Position numbers and translations under genes: made by a program | DNA from: Vulcanimicrobiota bacterium | Lineage (GTDB): Bacteria; Vulcanimicrobiota; Vulcanimicrobiia; Vulcanimicrobiales; Vulcanimicrobiaceae | Assembly (NCBI GenBank): GCA_027452165.1 | Contig: DAIDGX010000003.1 | Span: forward strand, 1 to 64,000 | Length of the DNA: 64,000 bases | Direction: 5' to 3' | Notes under the pieces: model-generated | Database searches by the model: none | What the model was told of the DNA's origin: nothing | The model's input: only the letters and a program-made list of their open reading frames with translations | In this document: positions 27,508 to 34,969 of the stretch, in pieces | Position numbering within the stretch: position 1 is the stretch's first letter | Layout of the letters: every line of letters begins with the position of its first letter

Positions 27508-27536
27508 AGTATATCAAGGCGGATGGGGCCCGTCAA
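27508..27536 (-). promoter_or_regulatory. Promoter of the str operon (rpsL-rpsG-fusA-tuf-rpsJ)
   Basis: On the minus strand: -35 TTGACG (complement of 27531-27536), a 17-nt spacer ending CCTTGA, and -10 TATACT (complement of 27508-27513) with an extended TGn. The predicted start is near 27501, giving a leader of about 85 nt before rpsL. The -35 overlaps the stop codon of the upstream GntR gene. Confidence 0.8.
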
Positions 27537-27934
27537 CGCCGTTTGAAGGGGTTTCCCTGTGGGTGCCGCGCGAGGACCAGCGCGATCTCGTCGTTCGTAT
27601 AGCCTCGATGACGCAAAACCGCAAGAAACTGCGCCACCGCCTCCTCAAGCGCATGGACCCGCGCGCGACGATCGGCGGCCGGAGTCTTCTCCGCAACGCG
27701 GGTCCCCCGCCTGCCCTCGCTCTGCAGCCAGCCTTCGGCTTGCAAGTCAGCGTAGGCCCGAGCCACCGTATTCGGTGCGACGCCGAGGTCGCCGGCCAGT
27801 TGCCGGACGGTCGGCAGCGCGGCTCCCGGCGCGAGCGAACCGCGCTCGATCGCCGCGCGAATTTGATCGACGATCTGCTGGTACGGCGGCGTCTCGAGGT
27901 CGTGGTCAACCGCGATCACGTCAGCCTCGCCCAT
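27533..27934 (-). CDS. GntR-family regulator, YtrA subfamily
   Basis: 133 aa. The winged helix-turn-helix occupies residues 15-82: PPYQQIVDQIRAAIERGSLA, then LPTVRQLAGDLGVAPNTVAR and AYADLQAEGWLQSEGRRGTRV (partial quotations). The remaining 50 residues form a short helical dimerisation region without a ligand-binding domain, which defines the YtrA type. It follows a membrane-protein gene by 2 nt, and an inverted repeat of the expected form covers the promoter of that pair. It is therefore likely to repress its own operon in response to an unknown signal. Confidence 0.88.
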   Translation of the reverse strand: MGEADVIAVDHDLETPPYQQIVDQIRAAIERGSLAPGAALPTVRQLAGDLGVAPNTVARAYADLQAEGWLQSEGRRGTRVAEKTPAADRRARVHALEEAVAQFLAVLRHRGYTNDEIALVLARHPQGNPFKRR

Positions 27935-27936
27935 GG

Positions 27937-28746
27937 CTAGCAGACCGGTCCGCGCGCCTTGACGCGAAAGACACGCACCCCGAGCTTCATGAAGCTCGCG
28001 CACCACACGGCGACGACGTACAAATACGCGACGAGCATCAGCAGGGTGAATGGATGCGAGCCCGCGCCCCCGAGACGAGCGGTCAACGGGCCAACCAGCG
28101 AAAAGAAGGCGAACGGGATCCCGAGCATCACCCCAAAGAGTCCTAGCGTGCGTCGTTCGCGCAGACGCGACTCGATCTGCATCTCGCACTCCGGGTCCTC
28201 GCCGCTCAAGAGCGCGGGCATATCCCGCACGACGACGACCGCTGCCCAAATGACGAGCGCAGCGAACGTCACGATTGCGCCGGAGAGCCGGTAGGCCGGA
28301 ATCCGCAGCGTGATCAGCGGCGCGAGACCCGCTAGCGCGCCAAGGACGAGCCAGACGCGGGAGAGGACGGCATCGGGTCGCCGCGGCGCGAGCACCGCGG
28401 CTCGACGGAGGCCGTGGTTTCGCAGGCGCGCAAATGTCCAGCCGAGCGGAAGCGCCAAGGAGGCACAGGCAAGGGCATAGCCGACGATGGGCCCGATGAC
28501 CCGGGTGAGGACGAGCGCCCCACAGAGCATCGCGACAGCTCCACCGACGCGCCAGGGCAGCGGAGAGAGCGACTCAAGATCGGCCCGTCGCGCAAGCGCA
28601 GCCTCGAGTTCGGGCGTGCGTTCGCCGCGACGAAAAAAGCGCCGGATGTCGTTGAGGCGCGCAGCGCCGACGAGTACCACCGCGCCGAACCCGACCAAAA
28701 ATGCCCCGTAAAAAAGCCGCATCGCATCCGCAAGCCAACTGTCCAT
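27937..28746 (-). CDS. Integral membrane protein of unknown function, GntR-controlled
   Basis: 269 aa from ATG 28746. About seven hydrophobic segments: near the N-terminus MRLFYGAFLVGFGAVVLVGA, then VAMLCGALVLTRVIG, two in the middle, VTFAALVIWAAVVVV, MLGIPFAFFSLVG and a C-terminal LLMLVAYLYVVAVW. Between them are charged loops with RRGERTPELEAALARRADLE. The frame continues upstream through the promoter and operator but that part cannot be coding. In other bacteria YtrA regulators govern ABC transporters; none is here. I do not recognise the family. Confidence 0.7.
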   Translation of the reverse strand: MDSWLADAMRLFYGAFLVGFGAVVLVGAARLNDIRRFFRRGERTPELEAALARRADLESLSPLPWRVGGAVAMLCGALVLTRVIGPIVGYALACASLALPLGWTFARLRNHGLRRAAVLAPRRPDAVLSRVWLVLGALAGLAPLITLRIPAYRLSGAIVTFAALVIWAAVVVVRDMPALLSGEDPECEMQIESRLRERRTLGLFGVMLGIPFAFFSLVGPLTARLGGAGSHPFTLLMLVAYLYVVAVWCASFMKLGVRVFRVKARGPVC

Positions 28747-28774
28747 ACGCTTGGATCGCCCCCCTGCCGCAGTG

Positions 28775-28798
28775 TTTGTATTATCGACATAATACAAA
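28775..28798. promoter_or_regulatory. Candidate GntR (YtrA-type) operator
   Basis: Perfect inverted repeat TTTGTATTAT (28775-28784), CGAC, ATAATACAAA (28789-28798). It is AT-rich in a GC-rich region and covers the -10 box and likely start of the promoter of the membrane protein-GntR operon. Its form and place match autoregulatory operators of YtrA-type GntR proteins. Confidence 0.75.
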
Positions 28799-28817
28799 AC
28801 CAAGGAGTTTGTGTCAA
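28789..28817 (-). promoter_or_regulatory. Promoter of the membrane protein-GntR operon
   Basis: Minus strand: -35 TTGACA (complement of 28812-28817), a 17-nt spacer, -10 TATTAT (complement of 28789-28794). This is a near-consensus housekeeping promoter; the operator overlaps the -10, so a bound repressor would block polymerase. Confidence 0.8.
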
Positions 28818-28844
28818 TAGGTTGCGACAAACACGCGCGCCGGG

Positions 28845-30017
28845 ATGACTCGTGTCGATGCATCGATAATGCACGACGCGATGTCAGAACGATTGGGCGT
28901 GCTCGACGGCATGCGCGGGATCGCGGTGTTGCTCGTGCTGTGGTTTCATGTGTGGGAGATTTCGTGGCTGCCGGCGCCCGCGCCGTGGCTCGAGTTTTTG
29001 CCCGAGACCGGCTTCATCGGCGTACATCTCTTCTTTTTTTTGAGCGGCTTCGTCATCGTCTATCCGCTTCTGCGCGCGCAGGCCGCTGGTTCGCAGGAGC
29101 CAGGCTGGTTGCACTTCGCATGGCGCCGTTTCATCAAGATCGCGCCATCGTACGCGCTCTCGATCGCTCTTGCATACGCGGTTGGCTACGCGGCGACCGA
29201 ACGCGCCGGTGCATCGCCATGGAACGAACTCTGGACGCACGCACTCTTCGTGCACACGTGGTGGCCGCAAACGTTCGGCTCGATCAACGGGGTGCTGTGG
29301 ACGCTCGCCGTCGAGGTGGAGTTCTACGCGATCTTTCCGCTGCTCTGGTGGTGCTTCAAACGCCGGCCGATCGTGACGTGGCTCACGATGCTCGTCGTCG
29401 CCTTCGCATGGCGCCTCTACGCGATGCACTGCTGCTCGATCTCGTTCCAAATGCTCGGCGAGAACCTCCCAGGATATCTCGACATCTTCGCGTGCGGCAT
29501 GCTCTCCGCATGGTTTTTCGTTCGCTACGGCGCGCGCATCACGGCATCGCGCCTTAAAGCGGCCATGCCTCTTTTGAGTTTCGCAGGCATCGTTGCCTTC
29601 ATCGCGCTCCTCGAATGGACGTTTTCACAGCGTTTCGACGCTAATTGGAAGGTGTACCCGCAGGTCCCGATGCGAGCGCTCTACGGCGTCACGTTCGGCG
29701 CCATCGCCATCGGCGCGCTTTGTGCGCCGGTTGCATGGCAACGCCTTTTCTCCAATGCTCCGCTGCGCTTTCTCGCGCTCATCTCATACAATCTCTATCT
29801 CTATCACCAAATGCTCGCGCGTGAACTGCTCGCATGGCATATCCCGCCGTATGTAGGCGATCCGCATGGCAACCCGCACTGGCAAGTCGCGTACACGGTC
29901 ATCGCCTTCGGCGTCTCCATCGGCGTCGCAACCTTGCTCACCTACGGCTTCGAGCGTCCGCTGCTACGCATCAGGGATCCGCGTCTCGTCGCTACGTCAT
30001 CCGGGCACTCACGATGA
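28845..30017 (+). CDS. Acyltransferase family 3 (OafA/YrhL-type) membrane protein
   Basis: 390 aa with about 10 membrane helices. The hallmark start LGVLDGMRGIAVLLVLWFH has the conserved H of TM1; FFLSGFVIVYPLL and the R-x10-H-like region WRRFIKIAPSYALS follow, as does NGVLWTLAVEVEFYAIFPLL. Such proteins transfer acyl groups from the cytoplasm to carbohydrates of the envelope. The start is uncertain: ATGs at 28845, 28869 and 28881 are all in frame and none has a good ribosome-binding site; the last leaves only four residues before the domain. It is divergent from the GntR operon and followed by pilin-like genes after 1 nt. Confidence 0.85.
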   Translation: MTRVDASIMHDAMSERLGVLDGMRGIAVLLVLWFHVWEISWLPAPAPWLEFLPETGFIGVHLFFFLSGFVIVYPLLRAQAAGSQEPGWLHFAWRRFIKIAPSYALSIALAYAVGYAATERAGASPWNELWTHALFVHTWWPQTFGSINGVLWTLAVEVEFYAIFPLLWWCFKRRPIVTWLTMLVVAFAWRLYAMHCCSISFQMLGENLPGYLDIFACGMLSAWFFVRYGARITASRLKAAMPLLSFAGIVAFIALLEWTFSQRFDANWKVYPQVPMRALYGVTFGAIAIGALCAPVAWQRLFSNAPLRFLALISYNLYLYHQMLARELLAWHIPPYVGDPHGNPHWQVAYTVIAFGVSIGVATLLTYGFERPLLRIRDPRLVATSSGHSR

Positions 30018-30018
30018 T

Positions 30019-30456
30019 GTGGGCGATGCAGAGCGCGGCGAGAGCCTGATCGGCGTCGTCGTTGCCGTCGCCGTCGTCGCGACCGCGACGACGGCGCTGC
30101 TCGCATGCACGCTCGCCGCGGTGCGTCACTTCGGGCCCGATCCGATCGCTGCCGCGCTCGAACGCAGCGCCCGGCGCGAGTTGCGAATCGCGGTCGATCT
30201 CCTCAAGTATCAAGGTGCCTCGGTTCCTGCGGCCAGTATCGCGACAACGATACCGCTGCCGAGCGCATCGCCCTTCGCGGCTGATCTCGATCTCGCACGC
30301 GTGACGCGCGCCGACGGTTCGCTCGTGGTCACGGTCGAGGCACGAAGCGTGTCCGACCCGGGCGAACGGGTCACGCTCTCGGCCTCGCTCGCCGCGCCGG
30401 CGCCGCTGCCATCGGCGCTGGTCCCCGCTGCGCGCGACGGCTCCGCGCCCGAGTAG
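30019..30456 (+). CDS. Type IV prepilin-like protein (minor pilin candidate)
   Basis: 145 aa from GTG 30019, 1 nt after the acyltransferase stop. The short leader MGDAERG precedes ESLIGVVVAVAVVATATTAL, a hydrophobic helix typical of type IV pilin N-termini with prepilin-peptidase cleavage after Gly7. Position +5, normally Glu, is Gly, and position +1 is Glu rather than Phe or Met. The rest is a Ser/Ala-rich globular part with alternating strands such as ARVTRADGSLVVTVEARS. It is probably a minor pilin or pseudopilin, but the odd +1/+5 residues leave doubt. Confidence 0.6.
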   Translation: MGDAERGESLIGVVVAVAVVATATTALLACTLAAVRHFGPDPIAAALERSARRELRIAVDLLKYQGASVPAASIATTIPLPSASPFAADLDLARVTRADGSLVVTVEARSVSDPGERVTLSASLAAPAPLPSALVPAARDGSAPE

Positions 30457-31122
30457 ATGCTGCTCCGCGCGATCTTTCTCATCGCGTTCATCGCGCTCTC
30501 GGTGGAGGCGATTGCACACGCTGCCGCCGCGCTTGCCGTGGCCACGCTCCACGCGCGGGCGCTCGATGCCGCGCGCATCGGCTATCTGGATGCCCAGACC
30601 GACGCAGAGCGCAGCCTCGCGCTCGCCATGCAGCAAGGCACGGGCCCCGCCGGTATGTCCTCGCCCGTTCCGCACGCAACCTGTGCGGCGAGCGACGCCG
30701 GCGGATGTGTGCTCACCGTGACGAGCATCGCGATTGCGCTCGCATCACCGGCGCCCGCGAGTTCGTGTAGCGCGCCCGCATGCGCGATCGCGCTGCAGGC
30801 CAACACCGCGGTCGCCGAATCCCGGGTTACGTTCCACCTGAGCAGCCAGGTGAGCGCCACGAATGGCGTCACGCTCGCCCACCGCGAAGGCGACGTGACG
30901 TTTCGCGCCTTCGCGTCGCCGCCGTACGCCACGCTCGCGGGCTCGCTCGACGGCTCAACCGGCGGCGGCGGCACGCCCGGTGACGACGGCGGTGCCGCGA
31001 CGACGCTCGTCACCGTCCTCTATCGGCCGGCCGGCGATCCGGCAGCCTCGCCGCTGCCGGGCAACGTGTGGTCGATCCGCTCCGATGGTCCGCTTCCCGC
31101 GCGCCCCGCCTGGAATCCCTGA
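30457..31122 (+). CDS. Membrane-anchored secreted protein, partner of the pilin-like gene
   Basis: 221 aa. It begins at the base after the upstream stop codon. One N-terminal hydrophobic helix (LLRAIFLIAFIALSVEAIAH) is followed by a helix with ARALDAARIGYLDAQTDAER, an Ala/Ser-rich region with four Cys (HATCAASDAGGCVLT, SSCSAPACAIAL), and a Gly/Asp/Pro-rich C-terminus. The arrangement after a prepilin resembles PilX- or PilW-like accessory genes, but there is no prepilin cleavage site. Function unknown. Confidence 0.6.
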   Translation: MLLRAIFLIAFIALSVEAIAHAAAALAVATLHARALDAARIGYLDAQTDAERSLALAMQQGTGPAGMSSPVPHATCAASDAGGCVLTVTSIAIALASPAPASSCSAPACAIALQANTAVAESRVTFHLSSQVSATNGVTLAHREGDVTFRAFASPPYATLAGSLDGSTGGGGTPGDDGGAATTLVTVLYRPAGDPAASPLPGNVWSIRSDGPLPARPAWNP

Positions 31123-31131
31123 GCAGCTCGA

Positions 31132-31923
31132 TCAGGGCGCGTGCGCAAACCGGGTGATGGCCGCCGCGATATCGTCGGGGCGCTCAACCGGAAGATTGTG
31201 GCCCACGCCGCGCAAAAGCACGAAGAGCGCGCCGCCGATCGCATCGGCTACGTCACGCTTGACCCGCGGCGAGGGCGCAAGCGGATCGCTGCCGCCGGCA
31301 ACGACGAGCGTCGGCACCGCGATCTCGGGAAGGCGTTCCGAGACGTCGATACCACGCCCGCGATCGTACCAGCCGATCCAATGCTCGTACTGCGCCACGA
31401 GCGCATCATCGACGATCCGCGTCATGCTCGCCGCATCGGGTTCGCGCACCATCGCCGCGCGTTGAAAGCGCTCGATCCGCGCGCGCGAGCCGTACGCCGC
31501 AAGCGTCATCTCGCGATGTTTGGCCGGGAAGCGCGTTGCGCGCGTGGAGCCGGGCGCGACCAGAATCATGCGCGCAAGATTCGCTGGGCGCTCCGCGGCT
31601 ACGAACTGCGCGAGCTTCCCGCCCATCGAATGTGCGACGAGCGTCACCGGCGCATCGATTGCGGCGAGCGCCGAGCGAAGATCACCGGCGTATCCCTCGA
31701 GATCGTGCCCCTCGAGCGGACGATCCGAAAGCCCGCATCCGCGAAAATCCAACAAGTGCGCCGTATAGCGCTCGCCGTCAAGCCGTTCGAGCACGTCGTA
31801 CCACATACGACGCGAGGATATCCACCCGTGCGCGAAGAGCACGTGCGTCGTGCCGGCTCCTCGCACCTCGCAACAGAGCCGTACGTCACCGTGGGCGACG
31901 AAACGATGCATGGAGTCGCTCAT
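31132..31923 (-). CDS. Alpha/beta-hydrolase
   Basis: 263 aa. Ser nucleophile in VAHSMGGKLAQF, Asp in VAGGSDPLAPSP and His in VGHNLPVE make the triad; FAHGWISSRRMW is the oxyanion-hole segment. Best resemblance is to general esterases and hydrolases of the MhpC/BioH type. ATG 31911 (MHRFVAHGDV) is an alternative start. It is convergent with the pilin pair and divergent, with a gap of about 23 nt, from the EamA gene, leaving very little room for two promoters. Substrate unknown. Confidence 0.88.
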   Translation of the reverse strand: MSDSMHRFVAHGDVRLCCEVRGAGTTHVLFAHGWISSRRMWYDVLERLDGERYTAHLLDFRGCGLSDRPLEGHDLEGYAGDLRSALAAIDAPVTLVAHSMGGKLAQFVAAERPANLARMILVAPGSTRATRFPAKHREMTLAAYGSRARIERFQRAAMVREPDAASMTRIVDDALVAQYEHWIGWYDRGRGIDVSERLPEIAVPTLVVAGGSDPLAPSPRVKRDVADAIGGALFVLLRGVGHNLPVERPDDIAAAITRFAHAP

Positions 31924-31946
31924 CGCCGCTCGAAGTGCGGCGCATC

Positions 31947-32867
31947 GTGTCGCGCCGCCTGCTGCTCCTGCCCGCCCTGCTCTACGTGATCATCGCCTGG
32001 GCCCTCAACACCGTCCTTGCAAAACAGGCGGTGACGCACATGGATCCGCTCGCCTTTACCTTCACGCGCTTTCTCGTGATGACGCCGCTTGCGTTCGGGC
32101 TCGCGCGCATCGGCGGCAACCCGATCCACGTCGAGCGCCGCGACATCCCGGCACTCGTGCTCTGTGGCACGTGCGGATACGGCGCCTACCAGTACTTCTG
32201 GATCATCGGCCTTGCGAATACGACGCCCTTTGCCTCGTCACTGCTGGGCGCCATGTCGCCGCTCTTCACGCTTGCGCTCGTGGCGCTCGTCGGGCAGGAG
32301 CGCGTGCGCAGCGGGCGCTGGCTCGGCGTCCTCGTCGCGTTTGCGGGAATCGCCATCTTCGAGGGCGCGTTGTCGGGTGCCGCAGCGTTCCGCATCGGCG
32401 ATCTGTTGACGCTCTGCGCGGCGTTGGTCTTCGCGGGATACAACGTCGTGAGCGCCCGCCTCCTCGACCGCTACACGCCGCTCGAGCTGCTCGCGATCAC
32501 AATGGCGATCGGCACGGCGATCATCGCGCCGGGCGGCATTCCCGCACTCCTTCACACGCCGTTCGCAACGCTCGGGTGGGGAGTGTGGTGGCGCCTGCTC
32601 TACGCAACGGTCTTCCCCATCTTGCTCACCTATCCGGTCTGGAGTTACGCCATCAGCGCGCTCGGCGCGGCGCGCGTCTCGATCTTCAGCTTCCTGACGC
32701 CGGTCCTCACCGGGCTCTTGAGCATCCCACTCTTGCACGCGTCGTTTCCCCGTTATGAGATCGTGGGCGGTGCGGTCTGCATCGCCGGCATGCTGCTCGC
32801 CAACCTCCTCGGCCGCTTCTCCCTGACCAGTCTCTGGGCGCAACGCACACTGCCCATGGAAAGGTGA
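31947..32867 (+). CDS. EamA-family (drug/metabolite) transporter
   Basis: 306 aa, ten membrane helices made of two EamA repeats. The first repeat has VIIAWALNTVLAKQAV with FTRFLVMTPLAF, the second LLTLCAALVFAGYNVVSARLL with ARVSIFSFLTPVLTGLLSIPLL (quoted in part). GTG at 31947 or 31935 is the start; both lack a good binding site. It probably exports an amino acid or similar metabolite. It is followed 29 nt later by a DUF3311 gene on the same strand. Confidence 0.85.
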   Translation: MSRRLLLLPALLYVIIAWALNTVLAKQAVTHMDPLAFTFTRFLVMTPLAFGLARIGGNPIHVERRDIPALVLCGTCGYGAYQYFWIIGLANTTPFASSLLGAMSPLFTLALVALVGQERVRSGRWLGVLVAFAGIAIFEGALSGAAAFRIGDLLTLCAALVFAGYNVVSARLLDRYTPLELLAITMAIGTAIIAPGGIPALLHTPFATLGWGVWWRLLYATVFPILLTYPVWSYAISALGAARVSIFSFLTPVLTGLLSIPLLHASFPRYEIVGGAVCIAGMLLANLLGRFSLTSLWAQRTLPMER

Positions 32868-32896
32868 GCACTTCGGGCACACCTAACGTCGGCGCG

Positions 32897-33091
32897 ATGA
32901 AGAAACGCGCGTGGTATGCGCTGCTCGTGCTACCGTTCATCGGGACGCTGTTCCCGCAAATCTACAACCGCGCCGAGCCCGCGCTCTTCGGAATCCCGTT
33001 CTTTTACTGGTACCAACTCGCGTGGGTGATCGTCACGTCACTGCTGCTTGGGATCGTCGTCATCGCGACGCGGAGGCGCGACGATGTCTAG
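32897..33091 (+). CDS. DUF3311 small membrane protein, symporter partner (copy 1)
   Basis: 64 aa with two helices, YALLVLPFIGTLFPQIYNR and WYQLAWVIVTSLLLGIVVIA, and the family pattern N-R-x-E-P-x-x-F-G-x-P-F-F-Y. DUF3311 proteins are normally encoded just upstream of a sodium:solute symporter and are thought to be its small subunit. Here the last 8 nt overlap the symporter start. A second pair occurs at 42452-44067. Confidence 0.88.
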   Translation: MKKRAWYALLVLPFIGTLFPQIYNRAEPALFGIPFFYWYQLAWVIVTSLLLGIVVIATRRRDDV

Positions 33092-34583
33092 CGGGACGAT
33101 CATCTTCGCCCTGCTCGTCATCGGTGTCACCGCGCTCGGATTTCTGGCATCGCGCTGGGGAAATCCCAATCTCGGCTCGCTCGATGAATGGGCGCTCGGC
33201 GGACGACGCTTCGGCACGCTCGTCTCGTGGTTTCTGCTCGGCGGCGATCTCTACACCGCCTATACCTTCATTGCCGTGCCTGCGCTTGTGTATGGCGTGG
33301 GCGCGCTCGGCTTTTTCGCGGTCCCCTACGCGACGATCGCCTATCCGATCGCCTTCGTCATATTGAGCCGCTTCTGGGGCATCGCGCACCGGCGTGGGTA
33401 TCTTACCGCGGCCGACTTCGTACGCGACCGCTTCGGCGATCGCACCCTTGAGATCGCGGTTGCGAGCACCGGTGTTCTTGCGGCGTTGCCGTACATCGCG
33501 CTGCAACTCGACGGTATGCGCGCGGTCTTTGCGAAGATCGGCGGCGCCTTCGCCGCGAGCGACGGGCTGCTCGCGCTCGTGGTCGCCTTCGTCCTGCTCG
33601 CCGGGTACACGTACACGAGCGGCTTGCGAGCTCCGGCGATGATCGCTTTTGTGAAAGACACGCTGATCTACGTAACGGTGATCGCCGCGATCACGATCAT
33701 CCCCGCGCGCTTGGGTGGATGGGCGCACATCTTTTCGGTATCACAGCAAACGCTGGCCGCGCGACCGAAAGCCGACAGCACGCTCCTCGCTCCGCAGCAG
33801 TACTTTGCCTATGCCACATGGGCGTTCGGTTCGTCGCTTTCGCTCTTCATCTACCCGCATTCGATCACGAGCGTGCTCGCCGCGAAAAGCCGCGGCGTGA
33901 TCCGGCGCAACGCGGCGCTGCTGCCAATCTACTCGCTGCTGCTCGGCTTTCTCGCGCTCTTAGGCTTTTGCGCGATCGCGGCGGGTATCGTCACCAGCAA
34001 CAGCTCGAGCGTCGTGCCGACGCTGATCGACCGCTTCTTTCCATCGTGGTTTGCCGGGATCGCACAGGCGGCCATCGTGATCGGCGCACTCGTACCGGCG
34101 GCGATCATGGCGATCGGATCGGCCAACCTCTTCTCCTCGAACATCGTCGCCGGTTTCACGGCCTCGCGCGCGTCGGGAAACGCGACGTTGGCGAAACGTC
34201 TGACGCTGGGCTTCTGTGCGATCGCGCTCCTGCTCGTCATGGTGGTTCCGGTGCAGTACGCGATCTACTTTCAACTGCTCGGCGGGGCCTGGATGCTGCA
34301 GATTTTCCCAGCCTTCGTCTTCGGAATGTACACGCGTTGGTTCCATCCCAAAGCGCTGCTGCTTGGATGGGTCTGTGGGATGACGGCCGCAACGGCGATG
34401 GCGGCCGCGACCGGCTTCACGCCGAACATTACGCTCCATGTGGGGGGCACGGCGATCACGGGATTTCTCGCCTTGTACGCGCTCGCGATCAACCTGGCGG
34501 TTGCGGCGCTCGCCACGCTTGCGATGCGGGCGATCCGCGCCGATGCCGGAATCGATATGACGACGGAGGCCGACTACGCATGA
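33084..34583 (+). CDS. Sodium:solute symporter (SSS family)
   Basis: 499 aa from ATG 33084, inside the end of the DUF3311 gene. About 13 membrane helices. The family signature region includes DEWALGGRRFGTLVSWFLLGGD with YTAYTFIAVP, RDRFGDRTLEI, and GSANLFSSNIVAGF. SSS carriers paired with DUF3311 take up organic acids or similar solutes; the solute is not evident. Its end overlaps a RidA-family gene (ATGA), tying the two together. Confidence 0.9.
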   Translation: MSSGTIIFALLVIGVTALGFLASRWGNPNLGSLDEWALGGRRFGTLVSWFLLGGDLYTAYTFIAVPALVYGVGALGFFAVPYATIAYPIAFVILSRFWGIAHRRGYLTAADFVRDRFGDRTLEIAVASTGVLAALPYIALQLDGMRAVFAKIGGAFAASDGLLALVVAFVLLAGYTYTSGLRAPAMIAFVKDTLIYVTVIAAITIIPARLGGWAHIFSVSQQTLAARPKADSTLLAPQQYFAYATWAFGSSLSLFIYPHSITSVLAAKSRGVIRRNAALLPIYSLLLGFLALLGFCAIAAGIVTSNSSSVVPTLIDRFFPSWFAGIAQAAIVIGALVPAAIMAIGSANLFSSNIVAGFTASRASGNATLAKRLTLGFCAIALLLVMVVPVQYAIYFQLLGGAWMLQIFPAFVFGMYTRWFHPKALLLGWVCGMTAATAMAAATGFTPNITLHVGGTAITGFLALYALAINLAVAALATLAMRAIRADAGIDMTTEADYA

Positions 34584-34969
34584 CGGCGATCAATCCCGAA
34601 GGCTGGGCGCGACCGCGCGGCTATAGCAATGCGATCCTTGCGCAGGGCCGCGTTCTGAGTATCGCGGGACAGATCGGCTGGAACGAACGATGCGAATTCG
34701 AAAGCGACGCATTTCTCGCGCAGGCCGAGCAGGCGCTCCGCAACATCGTCACGATCCTGCACGCCGCGGGCGGCGAACCCTCACACCTCGTGCGGCTCAC
34801 CTGGTACGTCACCGACAAACAGGCGTACCTCGCAGCCGCACCGGAGCTCGGCACAGCCTATCGCCGGATTCTCGGGAACGTCTATCCGGCGATGACGCTC
34901 GTGCAAGTGGCAGCGCTGCTCGAAGATCGCGCCAAAGTCGAGATCGAGGCGACGGCGGTGCTGCCCTAG
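34580..34969 (+). CDS. RidA-family protein without the catalytic Arg
   Basis: 129 aa from ATG 34580, which overlaps the symporter stop. RidA fold: GYSNAILAQGRVLSIAGQIGW, LRNIVTILHAAGGEPSHLV, and YPAMTLVQVAALLEDRAKVEIEATAV (partial quotations). The Arg that in E. coli RidA lies in PARSCVEV is Met here (PAMTLVQV), as in Rid subfamilies other than the 2-aminoacrylate deaminase. Homologues of this type occur in gene clusters for CoA-dependent aminobenzoate breakdown, and that operon starts just beyond the convergent M23 gene. The stop codon overlaps the M23 stop in CTAG. Confidence 0.85.
   Translation: MTAINPEGWARPRGYSNAILAQGRVLSIAGQIGWNERCEFESDAFLAQAEQALRNIVTILHAAGGEPSHLVRLTWYVTDKQAYLAAAPELGTAYRRILGNVYPAMTLVQVAALLEDRAKVEIEATAVLP

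Noticed and set aside
28747-28863. Extension of the membrane protein gene up to 28863
   Set aside because: It would translate through the promoter and operator, and the added sequence has no membrane or domain pattern.
34580-34583. Possible frameshift joining the symporter and RidA genes
   Set aside because: The two proteins are complete and belong to separate families; the ATGA overlap is normal coupling.
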